A stretch of 64,000 nt of DNA, taken from assembly GCA_030583885.1 (NCBI GenBank), contig CP129480.1:1612001-1676000 (forward strand), read 5' to 3'. Origin of the DNA: Anaerolineales bacterium. GTDB lineage: Bacteria > Chloroflexota > Anaerolineae > Anaerolineales > Villigracilaceae. Below are positions 24,294 through 33,426 of this stretch, one piece after another (position 1 is the stretch's first letter; each line of letters starts with the position of its first letter). The position numbers were made by a program, and so were the translations under genes. Below the pieces are notes generated by a model. It worked only from the letters and a program-made list of their open reading frames with translations, ran no database searches and was not told where the DNA came from.

Positions 24294-24936
24294 CACCAAA
24301 CTCACGGCCTTCCATGAATGGACATTGCGCGTCCGCCCGTCGAAATCGGAAAATCCGCGCCTGTTGTTGCTTTTGCACGGCTGGACGGGCGACGAAAATT
24401 CCATGTGGGTCTTTATACGTGGACTTTCGCCCGAGTACTGGATCATTGCTCCGCGTGCGCCGCATCCCGCTGAGCCAAGCGGCTATTCATGGAGACCGCT
24501 TCAACCCGGGACGTGGGGCAGGCCCAGTTTCGAGGATCTTTTTCCCTCCGCCGAGGCATTGGTCCGCCTTATTGACGAGTACGCAGCCTCGGTCAAGTTG
24601 GATGCGTCTCAATTCGATGTGATGGGATTTAGCCAGGGTGCGGCGGTGGTCAATATGCTGGGCATGCTTCATCCGCAGCGTGTTCGAAAAATGGGCGTGC
24701 TGGCGGGCTTTGTCCCATCCGGCCTGGACGACTACATCATGAAAAAAACGCTGGCGGGAAAAACCATTTTTGTAGCGCACGGCACAAAGGATGAAATGGT
24801 TCCGATTGACCGTGCCCGCGAATCCATTGGGTTGCTTGAACAGGCTGGCGCGCAGGTCACCTATTGTGAAGATGAAGTGGGGCATAAATTGAGCGCAGGA
24901 TGTTTGAGGGCGCTGGAAGGCTATTTGCAAGATTAA
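24277..24936 (+). CDS. Alpha/beta hydrolase, phospholipase/carboxylesterase type
   Basis: 219 residues starting with GTG at 24277. The alpha/beta-hydrolase fold is shown by LLLLLHGWTGDENSMWVF (oxyanion region), the nucleophile elbow GFSQGA with catalytic Ser (~118), Asp in HGTKDEMVP and the catalytic His in EVGHKLS. Size and order match the carboxylesterase/thioesterase group related to YpfH and acyl-protein thioesterases. It is probably cytoplasmic, acting on soluble acyl esters. Confidence 0.88.
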   Translation: MQTATNTKLTAFHEWTLRVRPSKSENPRLLLLLHGWTGDENSMWVFIRGLSPEYWIIAPRAPHPAEPSGYSWRPLQPGTWGRPSFEDLFPSAEALVRLIDEYAASVKLDASQFDVMGFSQGAAVVNMLGMLHPQRVRKMGVLAGFVPSGLDDYIMKKTLAGKTIFVAHGTKDEMVPIDRARESIGLLEQAGAQVTYCEDEVGHKLSAGCLRALEGYLQD

Positions 24937-25012
24937 TGCGCTCTAACCGTGCCGTTGACGCTCGTTTTATTTGAAGGTATGCTTGTCGCAGAAATTATTT
25001 AAAAGGTGCCGT

Positions 25013-26167
25013 ATGAAAACAGAGGTCTCACGACGTGATTTTCTAAAACTGGCCGGGTTCGGTTTGGGCGCACTGGCGTTCCGGCCGTTTAAATCCCTTG
25101 CTCTCGAATCCTTATATACGCCAAAGCGTCTGCCTCCATTCCCCGCCAGCGAGATCATCGGGCGTGTGGTGGATAACGGGGTGGACCTGCGCAGCCGCCC
25201 CACCAATAATCCGAACGTTGACACTTCCATCGGCAAACTTGGCGCGGATACGCTCGTGGAATGGGGGCGCGAGGTGATCGGCAATGTGGTCGGCGGTTTG
25301 TCAAACCAGCGCTATGTGGAAACGCCGCAGGGCTATATCTATGGCTCGGTGGTCCAGCCCACGCGCAACCGTCCAAATACTCCGATAACGGAAATCCCCG
25401 CCGGACTGCCCGGCTTTTGGGCGGAGGTGACCGTTCCGTATGTGGATCTTGCGCATGAGGGCAATCTTGCTTCGCCGTGGCTGAGGGATCATATTGACTA
25501 TCAATTTCCACCGCGCTTGTATTATGGCCAGGTGGTGTGGATGGACCAGATCCGCCAGAACAATGGCTTTGTGGAATATCGTTGGAACGAGGACGCCAAC
25601 GGGCGCGGCTATGGGTATGGCGGCGGATATGGCGAATTTTTCTGGGCGGACGGCGCAGGCTTCAAGGTCCTGACTGATGCGGATGTATCCATGATCAGCC
25701 CGGATGTGGACCCGAACGAGAAGACCATCTCGTTGAATTTGGACTATCAAACATTGTCCTGTTTTGAGGGAACTCGTGAGGTATTCTTCTGCCGCGTTTC
25801 CAGCGGGAAGAGATATGACCCCGTCACCGGCGAGGTGGTCGAAACATACGCCACCCCGGCAGGCACATTGCTGACCCACTGGAAGATCATCTCCAAGAAC
25901 ATGACCGCCGGAGATGAGGCGGCTGGTTATTCCACTCCGGCAGTGCCGTGGTGTACCTTTATTCAAGGCGGCGTTGCCATTCACGGGGCGCACTGGCATA
26001 ACGCTTTTGGCGAGCGCCGTTCGCATGGGTGCGTCAACGTATTGCCTGAAGATGCAAAATGGATTTTCCGCTGGACATCACCCCATGTTTCCCTTGCAGC
26101 CGGCGAGGAACGCAGAAACCTTCCCGATTACGGCACAATCGTGAATTCGAAGGAAACCAAGTTCTAA
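25013..26167 (+). CDS. Tat-exported L,D-transpeptidase (YkuD domain)
   Basis: 384 residues from the ATG at 25013. The N-terminus has a twin-arginine signal (SRRDFLKLAGFGLGALAF). An SH3-like region follows at ~50-130 (RVVDNGVDLRSRP, TLVEWGREVIG). The catalytic YkuD domain is at ~250-375 with GVAIHGAHWHNAFGERRSHG and the nucleophile Cys in HGCVNVLPEDA. Such enzymes form 3-3 peptidoglycan cross-links or attach proteins to the wall. Export by Tat implies folding before secretion. The ccdA gene 54 bp downstream deals with thiol redox outside the membrane, which could keep the active-site Cys reduced (inference). Confidence 0.92.
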   Translation: MKTEVSRRDFLKLAGFGLGALAFRPFKSLALESLYTPKRLPPFPASEIIGRVVDNGVDLRSRPTNNPNVDTSIGKLGADTLVEWGREVIGNVVGGLSNQRYVETPQGYIYGSVVQPTRNRPNTPITEIPAGLPGFWAEVTVPYVDLAHEGNLASPWLRDHIDYQFPPRLYYGQVVWMDQIRQNNGFVEYRWNEDANGRGYGYGGGYGEFFWADGAGFKVLTDADVSMISPDVDPNEKTISLNLDYQTLSCFEGTREVFFCRVSSGKRYDPVTGEVVETYATPAGTLLTHWKIISKNMTAGDEAAGYSTPAVPWCTFIQGGVAIHGAHWHNAFGERRSHGCVNVLPEDAKWIFRWTSPHVSLAAGEERRNLPDYGTIVNSKETKF

Positions 26168-26221
26168 TTTGGAACAGCTTAAGATTCCCCAAATGACTTC
26201 AAAAGTCTGAAAGTGACATTC

Positions 26222-26947
26222 ATGGAAATTTCTCAAATCAGCATCGGGCTGGCTTTTCTGGCAGGCTTGGCCTCCTTCCTCTCGCCCTGTGTTTTCTCGC
26301 TTGTGCCAGCCTACGTGGGTTATCTCGGCGGACGCGCGGCAGGTGCCGCGACCTCACAGTCCAGCCGCTGGCTGACCTTTTCACATGGCCTTGCCTTTGT
26401 GCTCGGCTTTAGCATTGTGTTTATTACGCTCGGGGTTGCGGCATCCTTCGCAGGCGGCCTGTTGTATGACCTGCGCTACTGGCTGGCGAAGATCGGTGGC
26501 ATTGTCGTCATCATCTTCGGCCTGCATATGATCGGTGTCTTTCATATTCCATTCCTTTCATACGATACGCGCGTGCAGAAGGCGCCCGATCCAAAACTGG
26601 GTTATCTTTCATCCGCTTTAATGGGTGTGTTCTTCTCGGCGGGGTGGTCTCCCTGTGTGGGACCTGTGCTCGGCGCGATTCTTACACTTGCCATCAACGG
26701 CGGATCGGTCTCCCTCGGGGCCACGCTGCTGACCTTCTATTCGGCGGGTCTGGCAATTCCCTTTTTGATCGCCGCTCTAGGCATTGGCTGGGTGACCATC
26801 ACCTTGAAAAAATACAACAAGGTCATGCGCTATGTCGAGATTGCAATGGGTGTGATACTGGTTATTGTCGGTGCGCTTCTTTTTACCGGTATCTTTGAGT
26901 TGATTGCCCAGCAGGGCCAGTTTTTCTGGGTGGATTTCGGCATTTAG
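26222..26947 (+). CDS. ccdA: CcdA-type thiol-disulfide membrane transporter
   Basis: 241 residues from the ATG at 26222; a GTG at 26213 would add only three residues. There are six hydrophobic helices. Two half-repeats each carry a Pro-Cys motif: LASFLSPCVFSLVPAYVGYL and FFSAGWSPCVGPVLGAILT. The paired cysteines pass electrons from cytoplasmic thioredoxin to extracytoplasmic thiol proteins, as in cytochrome c maturation and DsbD. No cytochrome c genes are adjacent; the next gene encodes a glutaredoxin-like/DUF2085 fusion that may be a redox partner. Confidence 0.93.
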   Translation: MEISQISIGLAFLAGLASFLSPCVFSLVPAYVGYLGGRAAGAATSQSSRWLTFSHGLAFVLGFSIVFITLGVAASFAGGLLYDLRYWLAKIGGIVVIIFGLHMIGVFHIPFLSYDTRVQKAPDPKLGYLSSALMGVFFSAGWSPCVGPVLGAILTLAINGGSVSLGATLLTFYSAGLAIPFLIAALGIGWVTITLKKYNKVMRYVEIAMGVILVIVGALLFTGIFELIAQQGQFFWVDFGI

Positions 26948-26966
26948 CCGCCTGATGCATTCCCCC

Positions 26967-27004
26967 GTCCCGCAGGTTCGTGACCCGTCACGAACCTGCG
27001 GGAC
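26967..27004. repeat. Perfect 18-bp inverted repeat
   Basis: GTCCCGCAGGTTCGTGAC (26967-26984) is the exact reverse complement of 26987-27004, with only two bases between. It fills the gap between ccdA and the glutaredoxin/DUF2085 gene. There is no T run, so it looks like a REP-type palindromic repeat or a processing site rather than a standard terminator. Confidence 0.8.
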
Positions 27005-27027
27005 GTATCTTATTACAGGAACGATCC

Positions 27028-28038
27028 ATGCTTAATGTGACTCTCTACACCCGCAAAGACTGCAAGCTCTGTGATGAAGTCAAGGCAGATTTGCTCGAAC
27101 TTCAGGTGCACTATCCGCACCGGCTCATCGAAGTGGATATTGATTCCGATCATTCCCTTGTGGAAAAATATGGGCAGATCATCCCCGTCGTGGAGGCCGG
27201 ACCCTACTCGCTGAAGGCGCCCATCACGCGCCAGAAACTGCAGGCAACCATCGGCGCCGCGGCGGATAGAAAAAATCAACTGGAAACATTGGAAGACCCC
27301 GAATATAAAATGCGGGTCAGGAAGGGACAGACAGTGACACCCGGAGACCGGGTTTCATTCTGGATCGCCAGGCGTTATTTGCTTGTATTGAATTTATTCA
27401 TGTTCCTGTACGTCGGCCTGCCCTTCCTCGCCCCCACCTTGATGAAGTCTGGCGCCGAACTGCCCGCACAGGCCATCTATCGAATATATAAACCGCTCTG
27501 CCACCAGTTCGGTTTCCGTTCCTTTTTCCTCTTTGGCGAACAGCCTTTTTATCCGCTGGCGGAGGCGGGTGTGAGCGGGGTTAAAACGTTCGAGCAGGTG
27601 ACCGGCATTGCCAATCTGGGCGATCCCTACAGTTTCACCCGCTTTGAAGCCCGCAATTACATCGGGGATGACGCGGTCGGCTACAAGGTTGCCTTGTGCG
27701 AACGTGACATCTCGATCTATCTTGCACTGCTCGCATTCGGTGTGCTGTTCGGCGCAACGGGACGCCGTTTTAAATCATTGCATTGGATGTTTTGGCTGCT
27801 GATCGGCGTGGCTCCCATCGGCCTGGACGGATTTTCACAGCTGTTGAGCCAGTTCAACTGGGACTGGTTCGCTTCCCTGATCCCATACCGTGAAAGCACG
27901 CCCTTCCTGCGCACGCTGACAGGCGCGCTCTTTGGATTTACAACCGCCTGGTTCGCCTATCCAAACATCGAAGAATCCATGAGCGAAACGCGCCAGTATT
28001 ACATGAAAAAATTTGCAATCAACCAGGCCTCGGAATAA
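27028..28038 (+). CDS. Glutaredoxin-like / DUF2085 membrane fusion
   Basis: 336 residues from the ATG at 27028. Residues 1-80 form a glutaredoxin-like domain of the DUF836 kind with a CKLC active-site motif (LYTRKDCKLCDEVKADLLEL) and PVVEAGPYSL (cis-Pro region). Residues ~110-325 are a membrane domain with four or five helices matching DUF2085 (YRIYKPLCHQFGFRSFFLFG; GVAPIGLDGFSQLL). The fusion next to ccdA suggests a thiol redox relay at the membrane (inference). Its stop overlaps the start of the next gene (TAATG). Confidence 0.85.
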   Translation: MLNVTLYTRKDCKLCDEVKADLLELQVHYPHRLIEVDIDSDHSLVEKYGQIIPVVEAGPYSLKAPITRQKLQATIGAAADRKNQLETLEDPEYKMRVRKGQTVTPGDRVSFWIARRYLLVLNLFMFLYVGLPFLAPTLMKSGAELPAQAIYRIYKPLCHQFGFRSFFLFGEQPFYPLAEAGVSGVKTFEQVTGIANLGDPYSFTRFEARNYIGDDAVGYKVALCERDISIYLALLAFGVLFGATGRRFKSLHWMFWLLIGVAPIGLDGFSQLLSQFNWDWFASLIPYRESTPFLRTLTGALFGFTTAWFAYPNIEESMSETRQYYMKKFAINQASE

Positions 28039-28820
28039 TGCCTTTTCATGAACACGGGAACCTGCGCTATTACAGCTTTGATATCTTCTCAAATTCGGTA
28101 ACCCAGGCTGTTTTTACCCGCCGTGGCGGCGTAAGCCCCGCTCCCTGGCAGTCGCTTAATCTTGGCGGATCGGTGGGGGACGAACCCGCTCATGTGGTCG
28201 AGAATCGTATCCGTTCGTTTGACGCGCTTGGACGCGCCCACGCCTCCATCCATGACGTGTGGCTGGTCCACGGTACGGACATTGTCCACGCGGATTCACC
28301 TCGCGCCCTCGATCAGCCCGCGCACAAAGCGGACATCCTCCTTACCGATAATCCCGAGGTAACTCTCTTCATGCGCTTTGCGGATTGCGTCCCGCTTTTA
28401 TTCCACGACCCGCATAAACAGGTGATCGGCATTGCCCACGCCGGCTGGATGGGGACGGTCAAAGGCGCAGCCAGGAGCGCCATAAAAGGGATGCAGTCCC
28501 GTTACGGTTGTACGCCTGAACATATTGTTGTGGGTATAGGTCCATCCATATGCATGAATCATTACCAAGTCGGCGAGGATGTTGCATCGCAATTTCGGAG
28601 GAAATACGGAAGGGACGCAGAACGCATTTTGCAAACCATTAACGGAAGCACACGCCTTGACCTGTGGACGGCAAATGTGATTCAACTGCAAAACGCAGGC
28701 GTCGAGCGGATTCAGGTTTCGGGTCTGTGTACAGCCTGTCAGCTGGAGGATTGGTTCTCGCACCGGGCGGAAAAAGGCCAAACGGGCCGATTCGGCGCGT
28801 TGATGGCGTTACACGCTTGA
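28038..28820 (+). CDS. pgeF: Multicopper-polyphenol-oxidase family protein PgeF/YfiH
   Basis: 260 residues, the normal length. The family signature includes VFTRRGGVSPAPWQSLNLG, the metal-binding His region AHAGWMGTVKGAARSAI, and the C-terminal GLCTACQLEDWFSHRAEKG with the conserved Cys and His. Members act in purine nucleoside handling and peptidoglycan editing (removal of wrongly incorporated amino acids from UDP-MurNAc precursors). The start overlaps the preceding stop by one base. It is followed by yggS, a common arrangement. Confidence 0.93.
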   Translation: MPFHEHGNLRYYSFDIFSNSVTQAVFTRRGGVSPAPWQSLNLGGSVGDEPAHVVENRIRSFDALGRAHASIHDVWLVHGTDIVHADSPRALDQPAHKADILLTDNPEVTLFMRFADCVPLLFHDPHKQVIGIAHAGWMGTVKGAARSAIKGMQSRYGCTPEHIVVGIGPSICMNHYQVGEDVASQFRRKYGRDAERILQTINGSTRLDLWTANVIQLQNAGVERIQVSGLCTACQLEDWFSHRAEKGQTGRFGALMALHA

Positions 28821-28852
28821 GGTCCGCGGAAGAGGCGGGGTACAATCAAGCT

Positions 28853-29593
28853 ATGAGCGAACTGGTTGAATCCATCCGCGAACGGTATTTAATGACGCTG
28901 GATAGGATCACATCCGCCGCTAAAAAAGCGGGACGGGATCCTGAATCCGTCAAACTGGTCGTGGTCACAAAAGCCCAGCCTGTGGAGGTGGTGCGCGCGG
29001 CGATCGAGGCAGGCGTGATAATTTTGGGGGAGAATTACGCCGAGGAAGGTGTTATGAAACTTCAATCCCTGCATGAATTTTCTGCGGTAGAATGGCACAT
29101 GATCGGTCACGTGCAAAGCCGCAAGGCGCAGCTCGTGGCTGGGAACTTTAACTTTTTACATTCCCTGGACAGCCTGAAACTTGCCAGCCGCTTGGATCGG
29201 TTTTGCCGCGAAGCCGGACGGACATTGCCTGTTTTGCTGGAGTTCAACGTGGGCGGCGAGGATAGCAAAGGCGGCTGGAGCGCGTGGGATGAAGCGGGCT
29301 GGCAGGAACTGGCGGATGAACTTTCAGCGGTCATCGCCCTGCCAAATTTGAAGGTGCGCGGACTGATGGCCATGCCTCCGCTGGGCGCCACGCCAGAGTT
29401 TTCACGCCCGTACTTTCAGAAGTTGCGGCGATTACAGGATTACCTTGCGGCGCAGTTCCCGCAGGCGGATATTTCCGAACTTTCGATGGGGACCAGTTTC
29501 GATTATGAAACAGCGGTGGAGGAAGGCGCGACCTTCGTGCGGGTGGGCACGGCGATCGTCGGTCCGAGAGAAGATAAAACGGAGGTTGAATGA
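28853..29593 (+). CDS. PLP homeostasis protein YggS/PROSC
   Basis: 246 residues from the ATG at 28853. The PLP lysine lies in VKLVVVTKAQPVEVV, where most family members read SKT/SKG. Further signatures are GENYAEEG, EWHMIGHVQSRKAQLV and the C-terminal phosphate-binding SMGTSFDYETAVEEGATFVRVG. The protein binds PLP and buffers it in the cell rather than catalysing a reaction. Its stop overlaps the yggT start (ATGA), so the two are translationally coupled. Confidence 0.94.
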   Translation: MSELVESIRERYLMTLDRITSAAKKAGRDPESVKLVVVTKAQPVEVVRAAIEAGVIILGENYAEEGVMKLQSLHEFSAVEWHMIGHVQSRKAQLVAGNFNFLHSLDSLKLASRLDRFCREAGRTLPVLLEFNVGGEDSKGGWSAWDEAGWQELADELSAVIALPNLKVRGLMAMPPLGATPEFSRPYFQKLRRLQDYLAAQFPQADISELSMGTSFDYETAVEEGATFVRVGTAIVGPREDKTEVE

Positions 29594-29853
29594 GTTTTGA
29601 GTTTTTGGCTTTGTTCATACGGGTGGTCGCCCAGCTTTTCATTTATATTGTGATCGCTTCGGCGCTGCTTTCGTTTTTTTTACCGCCCTATCATCCGATC
29701 CGCGAGGTGCTGGGACGGATTGTGGATCCGTTCCTGAACCCGATCCGCAGCCTGATGCCGAGGACGGGCATGGTCGATTTCAGTCCATTGATCCTGATCT
29801 TTGCCGTCGAAATCCTATCACGCATTTTTATCTCCATCCTTCTTTCCATATAA
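29590..29853 (+). CDS. YggT-family membrane protein
   Basis: 87 residues with two hydrophobic helices. The loop FLPPYHPIREVLGRIVDPFLNPIR is the family signature (normally DPLLRPIRR). YggT proteins are linked to osmotic balance and to positioning of division proteins. It is coupled to yggS upstream and followed 12 bp later by the DUF167 gene, the widespread yggS-yggT-yggU order. Confidence 0.93.
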   Translation: MSFEFLALFIRVVAQLFIYIVIASALLSFFLPPYHPIREVLGRIVDPFLNPIRSLMPRTGMVDFSPLILIFAVEILSRIFISILLSI

Positions 29854-29865
29854 TCGAGGTGAACC

Positions 29866-30174
29866 ATGCCCAGAAAATATGTCCTTCATGACGGCAAACG
29901 CGGATCTGCCTTGGCGGTGCGGGTGACGCCGCGCGCAAGCCGCAACCAGATCGTCGGGATGTTGAACGATGGGACGATCAAGGTTCATCTTGCCTCCGAA
30001 CCGGTGGACGATAAATCGAACCTTGAGCTGGTTGTATTCCTTGCGGAAGTGCTTGGCGTGCCCAAATCCCGTGTGGAAATCGTGGCGGGTGAAACGGGCA
30101 GGGACAAACTGGTTTCCGTATTGGACATGGACGTTGAGACGGCCCACCAGCGCGTTCTCGCGCATATGGATTGA
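29866..30174 (+). CDS. DUF167/YggU-family protein
   Basis: 102 residues. The DUF167 core is clear: AVRVTPRASRNQIVGM, DGTIKVHLASEPVDDKSN, LELVVFLAEVLGVPKSRVEI and VAGETGRDKLVSV. A small basic protein of unresolved function that regularly follows yggT. A strong bidirectional terminator comes 17 bp after its stop. Confidence 0.93.
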   Translation: MPRKYVLHDGKRGSALAVRVTPRASRNQIVGMLNDGTIKVHLASEPVDDKSNLELVVFLAEVLGVPKSRVEIVAGETGRDKLVSVLDMDVETAHQRVLAHMD

Positions 30175-30191
30175 GATGTCTTGAGATTTGA

Positions 30192-30239
30192 ACAAAAAGA
30201 TGAGGGACTTCCAATAACGAATGTCCCTCATCTTTTTGT
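30192..30239. terminator. Bidirectional terminator between convergent genes
   Basis: ACAAAAAGATGAGGGAC (30192-30208) pairs perfectly with 30223-30239, giving a 17-bp stem with a 14-base loop and T runs on both strands. It separates yggU (plus) from the lytic transglycosylase gene (minus). Confidence 0.85.
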
Positions 30240-30260
30240 TTATGTCCTGCCGGTAAATTA

Positions 30261-32684
30261 TTACGGTTCAGTCGCCCCGTACAACCTTTTATAGATCACA
30301 TAAATTTCATAAATGTTACGGATGTAATTCCGGGTTTCCTCGAAGCGCACACTTTCCAGGAACAGGTCGGGGTCATCGCCTGCAAGTTCCTTCCATTGCA
30401 GCGCATTGCCCGGTCCGCCGTTGTACGCCGCAAGCGTTGCATAGAAATCGTCGTTAAGCAAGGTGCGGTTCTTGGCAAGATAATGCGTGCCGAACATCAC
30501 GCTCACAACAGGACGGTACAGGTCGCTGTCCGTGTAGTTGAGCGGCTTGTTGAGCTCCCCGGCGATCTGCGCCCCGGTGGACGGGATGACCTGCATCAGT
30601 CCGCGCGCACCGGCGTTCGAGCTGACAAAACCTTCGAAGAAACTCTCCTGCCGAATGACACTGAACGTAAACAGGGGATCGAGTCCGTTCTTTTGCGACT
30701 CGGGAATCACCAGGTCGGAATAATACAATCCATAGCGGATGCGGCTGAAATACGCAGGCGCCAGCATGGATTCAGCGTGATCGTTCATCCCGGCCAGCGT
30801 CAAGACCTGGCGCGCCGCAAAGATGGCCGAGCGGTACATGCCCAGGTCCAAAAGATAATGGGTCAGGCGGTAACTCCCGACGGCATCCTGTGCATTTTCC
30901 AGTTCGATACGCAGGTTTTCAAACTCGAAACGCGCTTTTTCGTACAAACCCAAATCCCAATATTCCCTCCCCCGAATGACGCGTGCATCCTCGGCAAGGG
31001 CCCCGAGTCCATCCAGGGCCACATCGGAGCTGAGGTCGAACGTCAAACGCATCCAGGTATCTGCATCGCGGCGCTCGGCGGAAAGGTCCGAGGCAAGGTT
31101 TGGCGAAGACACGGGCAGGAACGGCGCACGCTCCATTAATATGTCCCTGGCGCGCTCACTGTAATAGCCGCCGGGGTTTCGGTTTTGTCCCTCGCGCCAT
31201 GCAGTCTGGGCGGCATTTGCATCCCCAAGTTTTTGCTGTGTTTTCCCGATCCATAAAAAGGCGCGGGACTGATCCCTTGCAGATTCGGACAATACCAGAC
31301 TGCGGTTGAAGGATTCCAGCGCGGAGGTGTAATTCCCCTGGCGGTAATAAATGATGCCCATCAGGAAGACCGCATTGGAAGCCTGCAGCGTGCCGGGGTA
31401 TTCATTCGCCACGCGCGCCCATGTCTCCACAGCCTTGTCGTATTGGCCGTCGCGTTCATAAATGCGCGCCGCGCTCATCAGATAATCCGTCGAGAGTGTG
31501 GTGTTGGGGACCGCGTTCGCAAAATCCAATAGCGTTTGCGCGGCAGTGGAATACAACCCTTTTTGCGCCCATTGAATGAACGCCTTTTCGCCCCAGGCGT
31601 CACCCCAGCGCGGATGCGCGGGATAGCCTTCGATAAAGGTGGTGTAATCCTGCAAGGCCTCGTCGTAGAAACTCAAATTGCGCCGGGAGAGCGCGCGGTA
31701 ATAATAGGCCGTGCCGTCGTTATTTGCGGGGTTGGATGAAAGGTGGCGGTCAAAGGCGGCGATGGCCACCACATATTGCCCGGCAAAATAATCCACCAGA
31801 CCGCGGTCCAGTTCACTGACTGTTCCGCCGCCGTCCAATAATGCGACCAGGCTGAGATAGGAATAATAGGACAGCGGATAATTTTCCACTGCAAAACGGA
31901 ATTTCTCCAGCGCCGCATCATTCTGACCGAGGCTCTGATACACCAACCCGGACTCGTACATCGCCTGAGCCTTGATGAAATCGTTGGGCGCGCGCGCAAT
32001 GATCCCATCGTATAATGCCAGCGCGGAATCATATTTTTCCATGCGCGTGTACGTGGATGCAACTTTTAGATCGAGGCTGATATCATCGCCGAGGGCGGGC
32101 GCCTGGATGGCGGCGGTATACGCAGACAATGCCTCAGCGAAATTCCTTGTGCCGAAGAGCGCGTCGCCGCGCAATTCCTGCACGTAGGCGTCCAGATACC
32201 CGGGCCGCAGGACGAGGTAGGTCTGCCATGCATCCGCCGCGGATTGATAATTTTCAAGGCGGTAATACACAATTCCCTGCAGATAATACGCCTGCCCAAG
32301 ATGCGGGGATTGCGGATACTCCGCGATGATGGTTTGCAAGGCAGACAGCGTTTCGGTGTAGCGTTCCTGTGCAAAATAAATACGCGCCTGTCCCCATATA
32401 GCGCCTGCGCGAATCAATGGATCGGGGGAGTCTTGCAGGGCAATCTGATAGTGCAGCAGCGCGGTGTCGTAGTCGCCATGAAACAGGGCAATGTCTCCCA
32501 CGCCGACACGGGCGGTGGGGAGCGGTGTGGGCGTGATGGTTGGTGTGAATGTCGCTTCAGGGGTGGGGGGAAGGCTTGGGGTTAACGTCCAGCCGGGAGG
32601 AATGGAGGGGAGGTTCGGAAAGGCGGAACAAGCCGCCATGACAGCAGCCAGCCAAACTCCGAGAAGGATGCGAATGTACTTCAT
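30261..32684 (-). CDS. TPR lipoprotein with C-terminal lytic transglycosylase domain
   Basis: 807 residues. The signal peptide ends in AAVMAACSAF, giving lipidation at about Cys19; a Thr/Pro-rich linker follows. Residues ~65-620 are tetratricopeptide-like repeats (YYLQGIVYYRLENYQSAAD, FLMGIIYYRQGNYTSALESF). The C-terminal ~150 residues are an SLT goose-lysozyme-type domain: catalytic Glu in VIRQESFFEGF, then GARGLMQVIPSTGAQIA, and AAYNGGPGNALQW. The layout matches Slt70-like enzymes that cleave the MurNAc-GlcNAc bond with 1,6-anhydro product. The helical repeats probably form the ring or curved scaffold of the enzyme. Confidence 0.94.
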   Translation of the reverse strand: MKYIRILLGVWLAAVMAACSAFPNLPSIPPGWTLTPSLPPTPEATFTPTITPTPLPTARVGVGDIALFHGDYDTALLHYQIALQDSPDPLIRAGAIWGQARIYFAQERYTETLSALQTIIAEYPQSPHLGQAYYLQGIVYYRLENYQSAADAWQTYLVLRPGYLDAYVQELRGDALFGTRNFAEALSAYTAAIQAPALGDDISLDLKVASTYTRMEKYDSALALYDGIIARAPNDFIKAQAMYESGLVYQSLGQNDAALEKFRFAVENYPLSYYSYLSLVALLDGGGTVSELDRGLVDYFAGQYVVAIAAFDRHLSSNPANNDGTAYYYRALSRRNLSFYDEALQDYTTFIEGYPAHPRWGDAWGEKAFIQWAQKGLYSTAAQTLLDFANAVPNTTLSTDYLMSAARIYERDGQYDKAVETWARVANEYPGTLQASNAVFLMGIIYYRQGNYTSALESFNRSLVLSESARDQSRAFLWIGKTQQKLGDANAAQTAWREGQNRNPGGYYSERARDILMERAPFLPVSSPNLASDLSAERRDADTWMRLTFDLSSDVALDGLGALAEDARVIRGREYWDLGLYEKARFEFENLRIELENAQDAVGSYRLTHYLLDLGMYRSAIFAARQVLTLAGMNDHAESMLAPAYFSRIRYGLYYSDLVIPESQKNGLDPLFTFSVIRQESFFEGFVSSNAGARGLMQVIPSTGAQIAGELNKPLNYTDSDLYRPVVSVMFGTHYLAKNRTLLNDDFYATLAAYNGGPGNALQWKELAGDDPDLFLESVRFEETRNYIRNIYEIYVIYKRLYGATEP

Positions 32685-32753
32685 CCTGTTTTTATACTGG
32701 TAAAAGACAGACGCGTCAAGCGGGGTTATTAATCGAGTTATAATCTCACAACC

Positions 32754-33422
32754 ATGCTGAATTTCCCCGCTGCCTCCCCAGAATCAGACCTGCGCCTTGC
32801 CATCATCGAGTGCGGGCGCATCGCCTATGGGCGTCATTTGATGACTTCGAATGATGGCAATATTTCCACGCGCATGGCGGATGGAAATATTCTCATCACG
32901 CCTTCCGGCATTTCAAAGGGACGCTTGAATCCGGATGACATGCTTGTCGTCGATCTGGAAGGCGGCGTGATTTCATCGAGGTCGGACCGCAAGCCATCCT
33001 CCGAAACACCGATGCATCTCGAAGTGTATAAATCCCGCGCAGATGTCCATGCGGTGCTGCATGCCCATCCCATTTTTGCGACCTCGCTTACAATTGCCGG
33101 CCTCGATTTTCCGGTGGACGTGCTGCCCGAAGTGCTGCTTACGCTGGGGGATGTTCCCATCACCGAATACGCCACACCATCTTCGCATGAGGATGCCAAT
33201 GTGATTCGCCCGTTTTTGAAGGCCTATAATGCCATGCTGCTCTGCCAGCACGGCAGCCTGACGTATGGAAAGAATCTCGACGAGGCCCTGATCCATCTGG
33301 AACGCATCGAGCATGTTTCTGAAATCTACTGGCGCGCAAAAATGCTTGGCGAAGTGAAGCGTGTCCCGCCCGAAGCGCAGACAAAACTGATCGAACTGCG
33401 CGAAAAATATTCCAAAGGATAA
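32754..33422 (+). CDS. Class II aldolase/adducin-family protein (methylthioribulose-P route)
   Basis: 222 residues. The zinc ligands are in AVLHAHPIFATSL and the third His in LLCQHGSLTYG; the Glu of LPEV fits the catalytic position. TSNDGNISTRM and LITPSGISKGRL bind the phosphate in family members. It lies 4 bp before mtnA. It could be MtnB (methylthioribulose-1-phosphate dehydratase, methionine salvage) or an aldolase splitting the same compound into dihydroxyacetone phosphate and methylthioacetaldehyde (the DHAP shunt). No mtnC/mtnD/mtnK is visible nearby, which favours the aldolase reading (inference). Confidence 0.88.
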   Translation: MLNFPAASPESDLRLAIIECGRIAYGRHLMTSNDGNISTRMADGNILITPSGISKGRLNPDDMLVVDLEGGVISSRSDRKPSSETPMHLEVYKSRADVHAVLHAHPIFATSLTIAGLDFPVDVLPEVLLTLGDVPITEYATPSSHEDANVIRPFLKAYNAMLLCQHGSLTYGKNLDEALIHLERIEHVSEIYWRAKMLGEVKRVPPEAQTKLIELREKYSKG

Positions 33423-33426
33423 TGGC

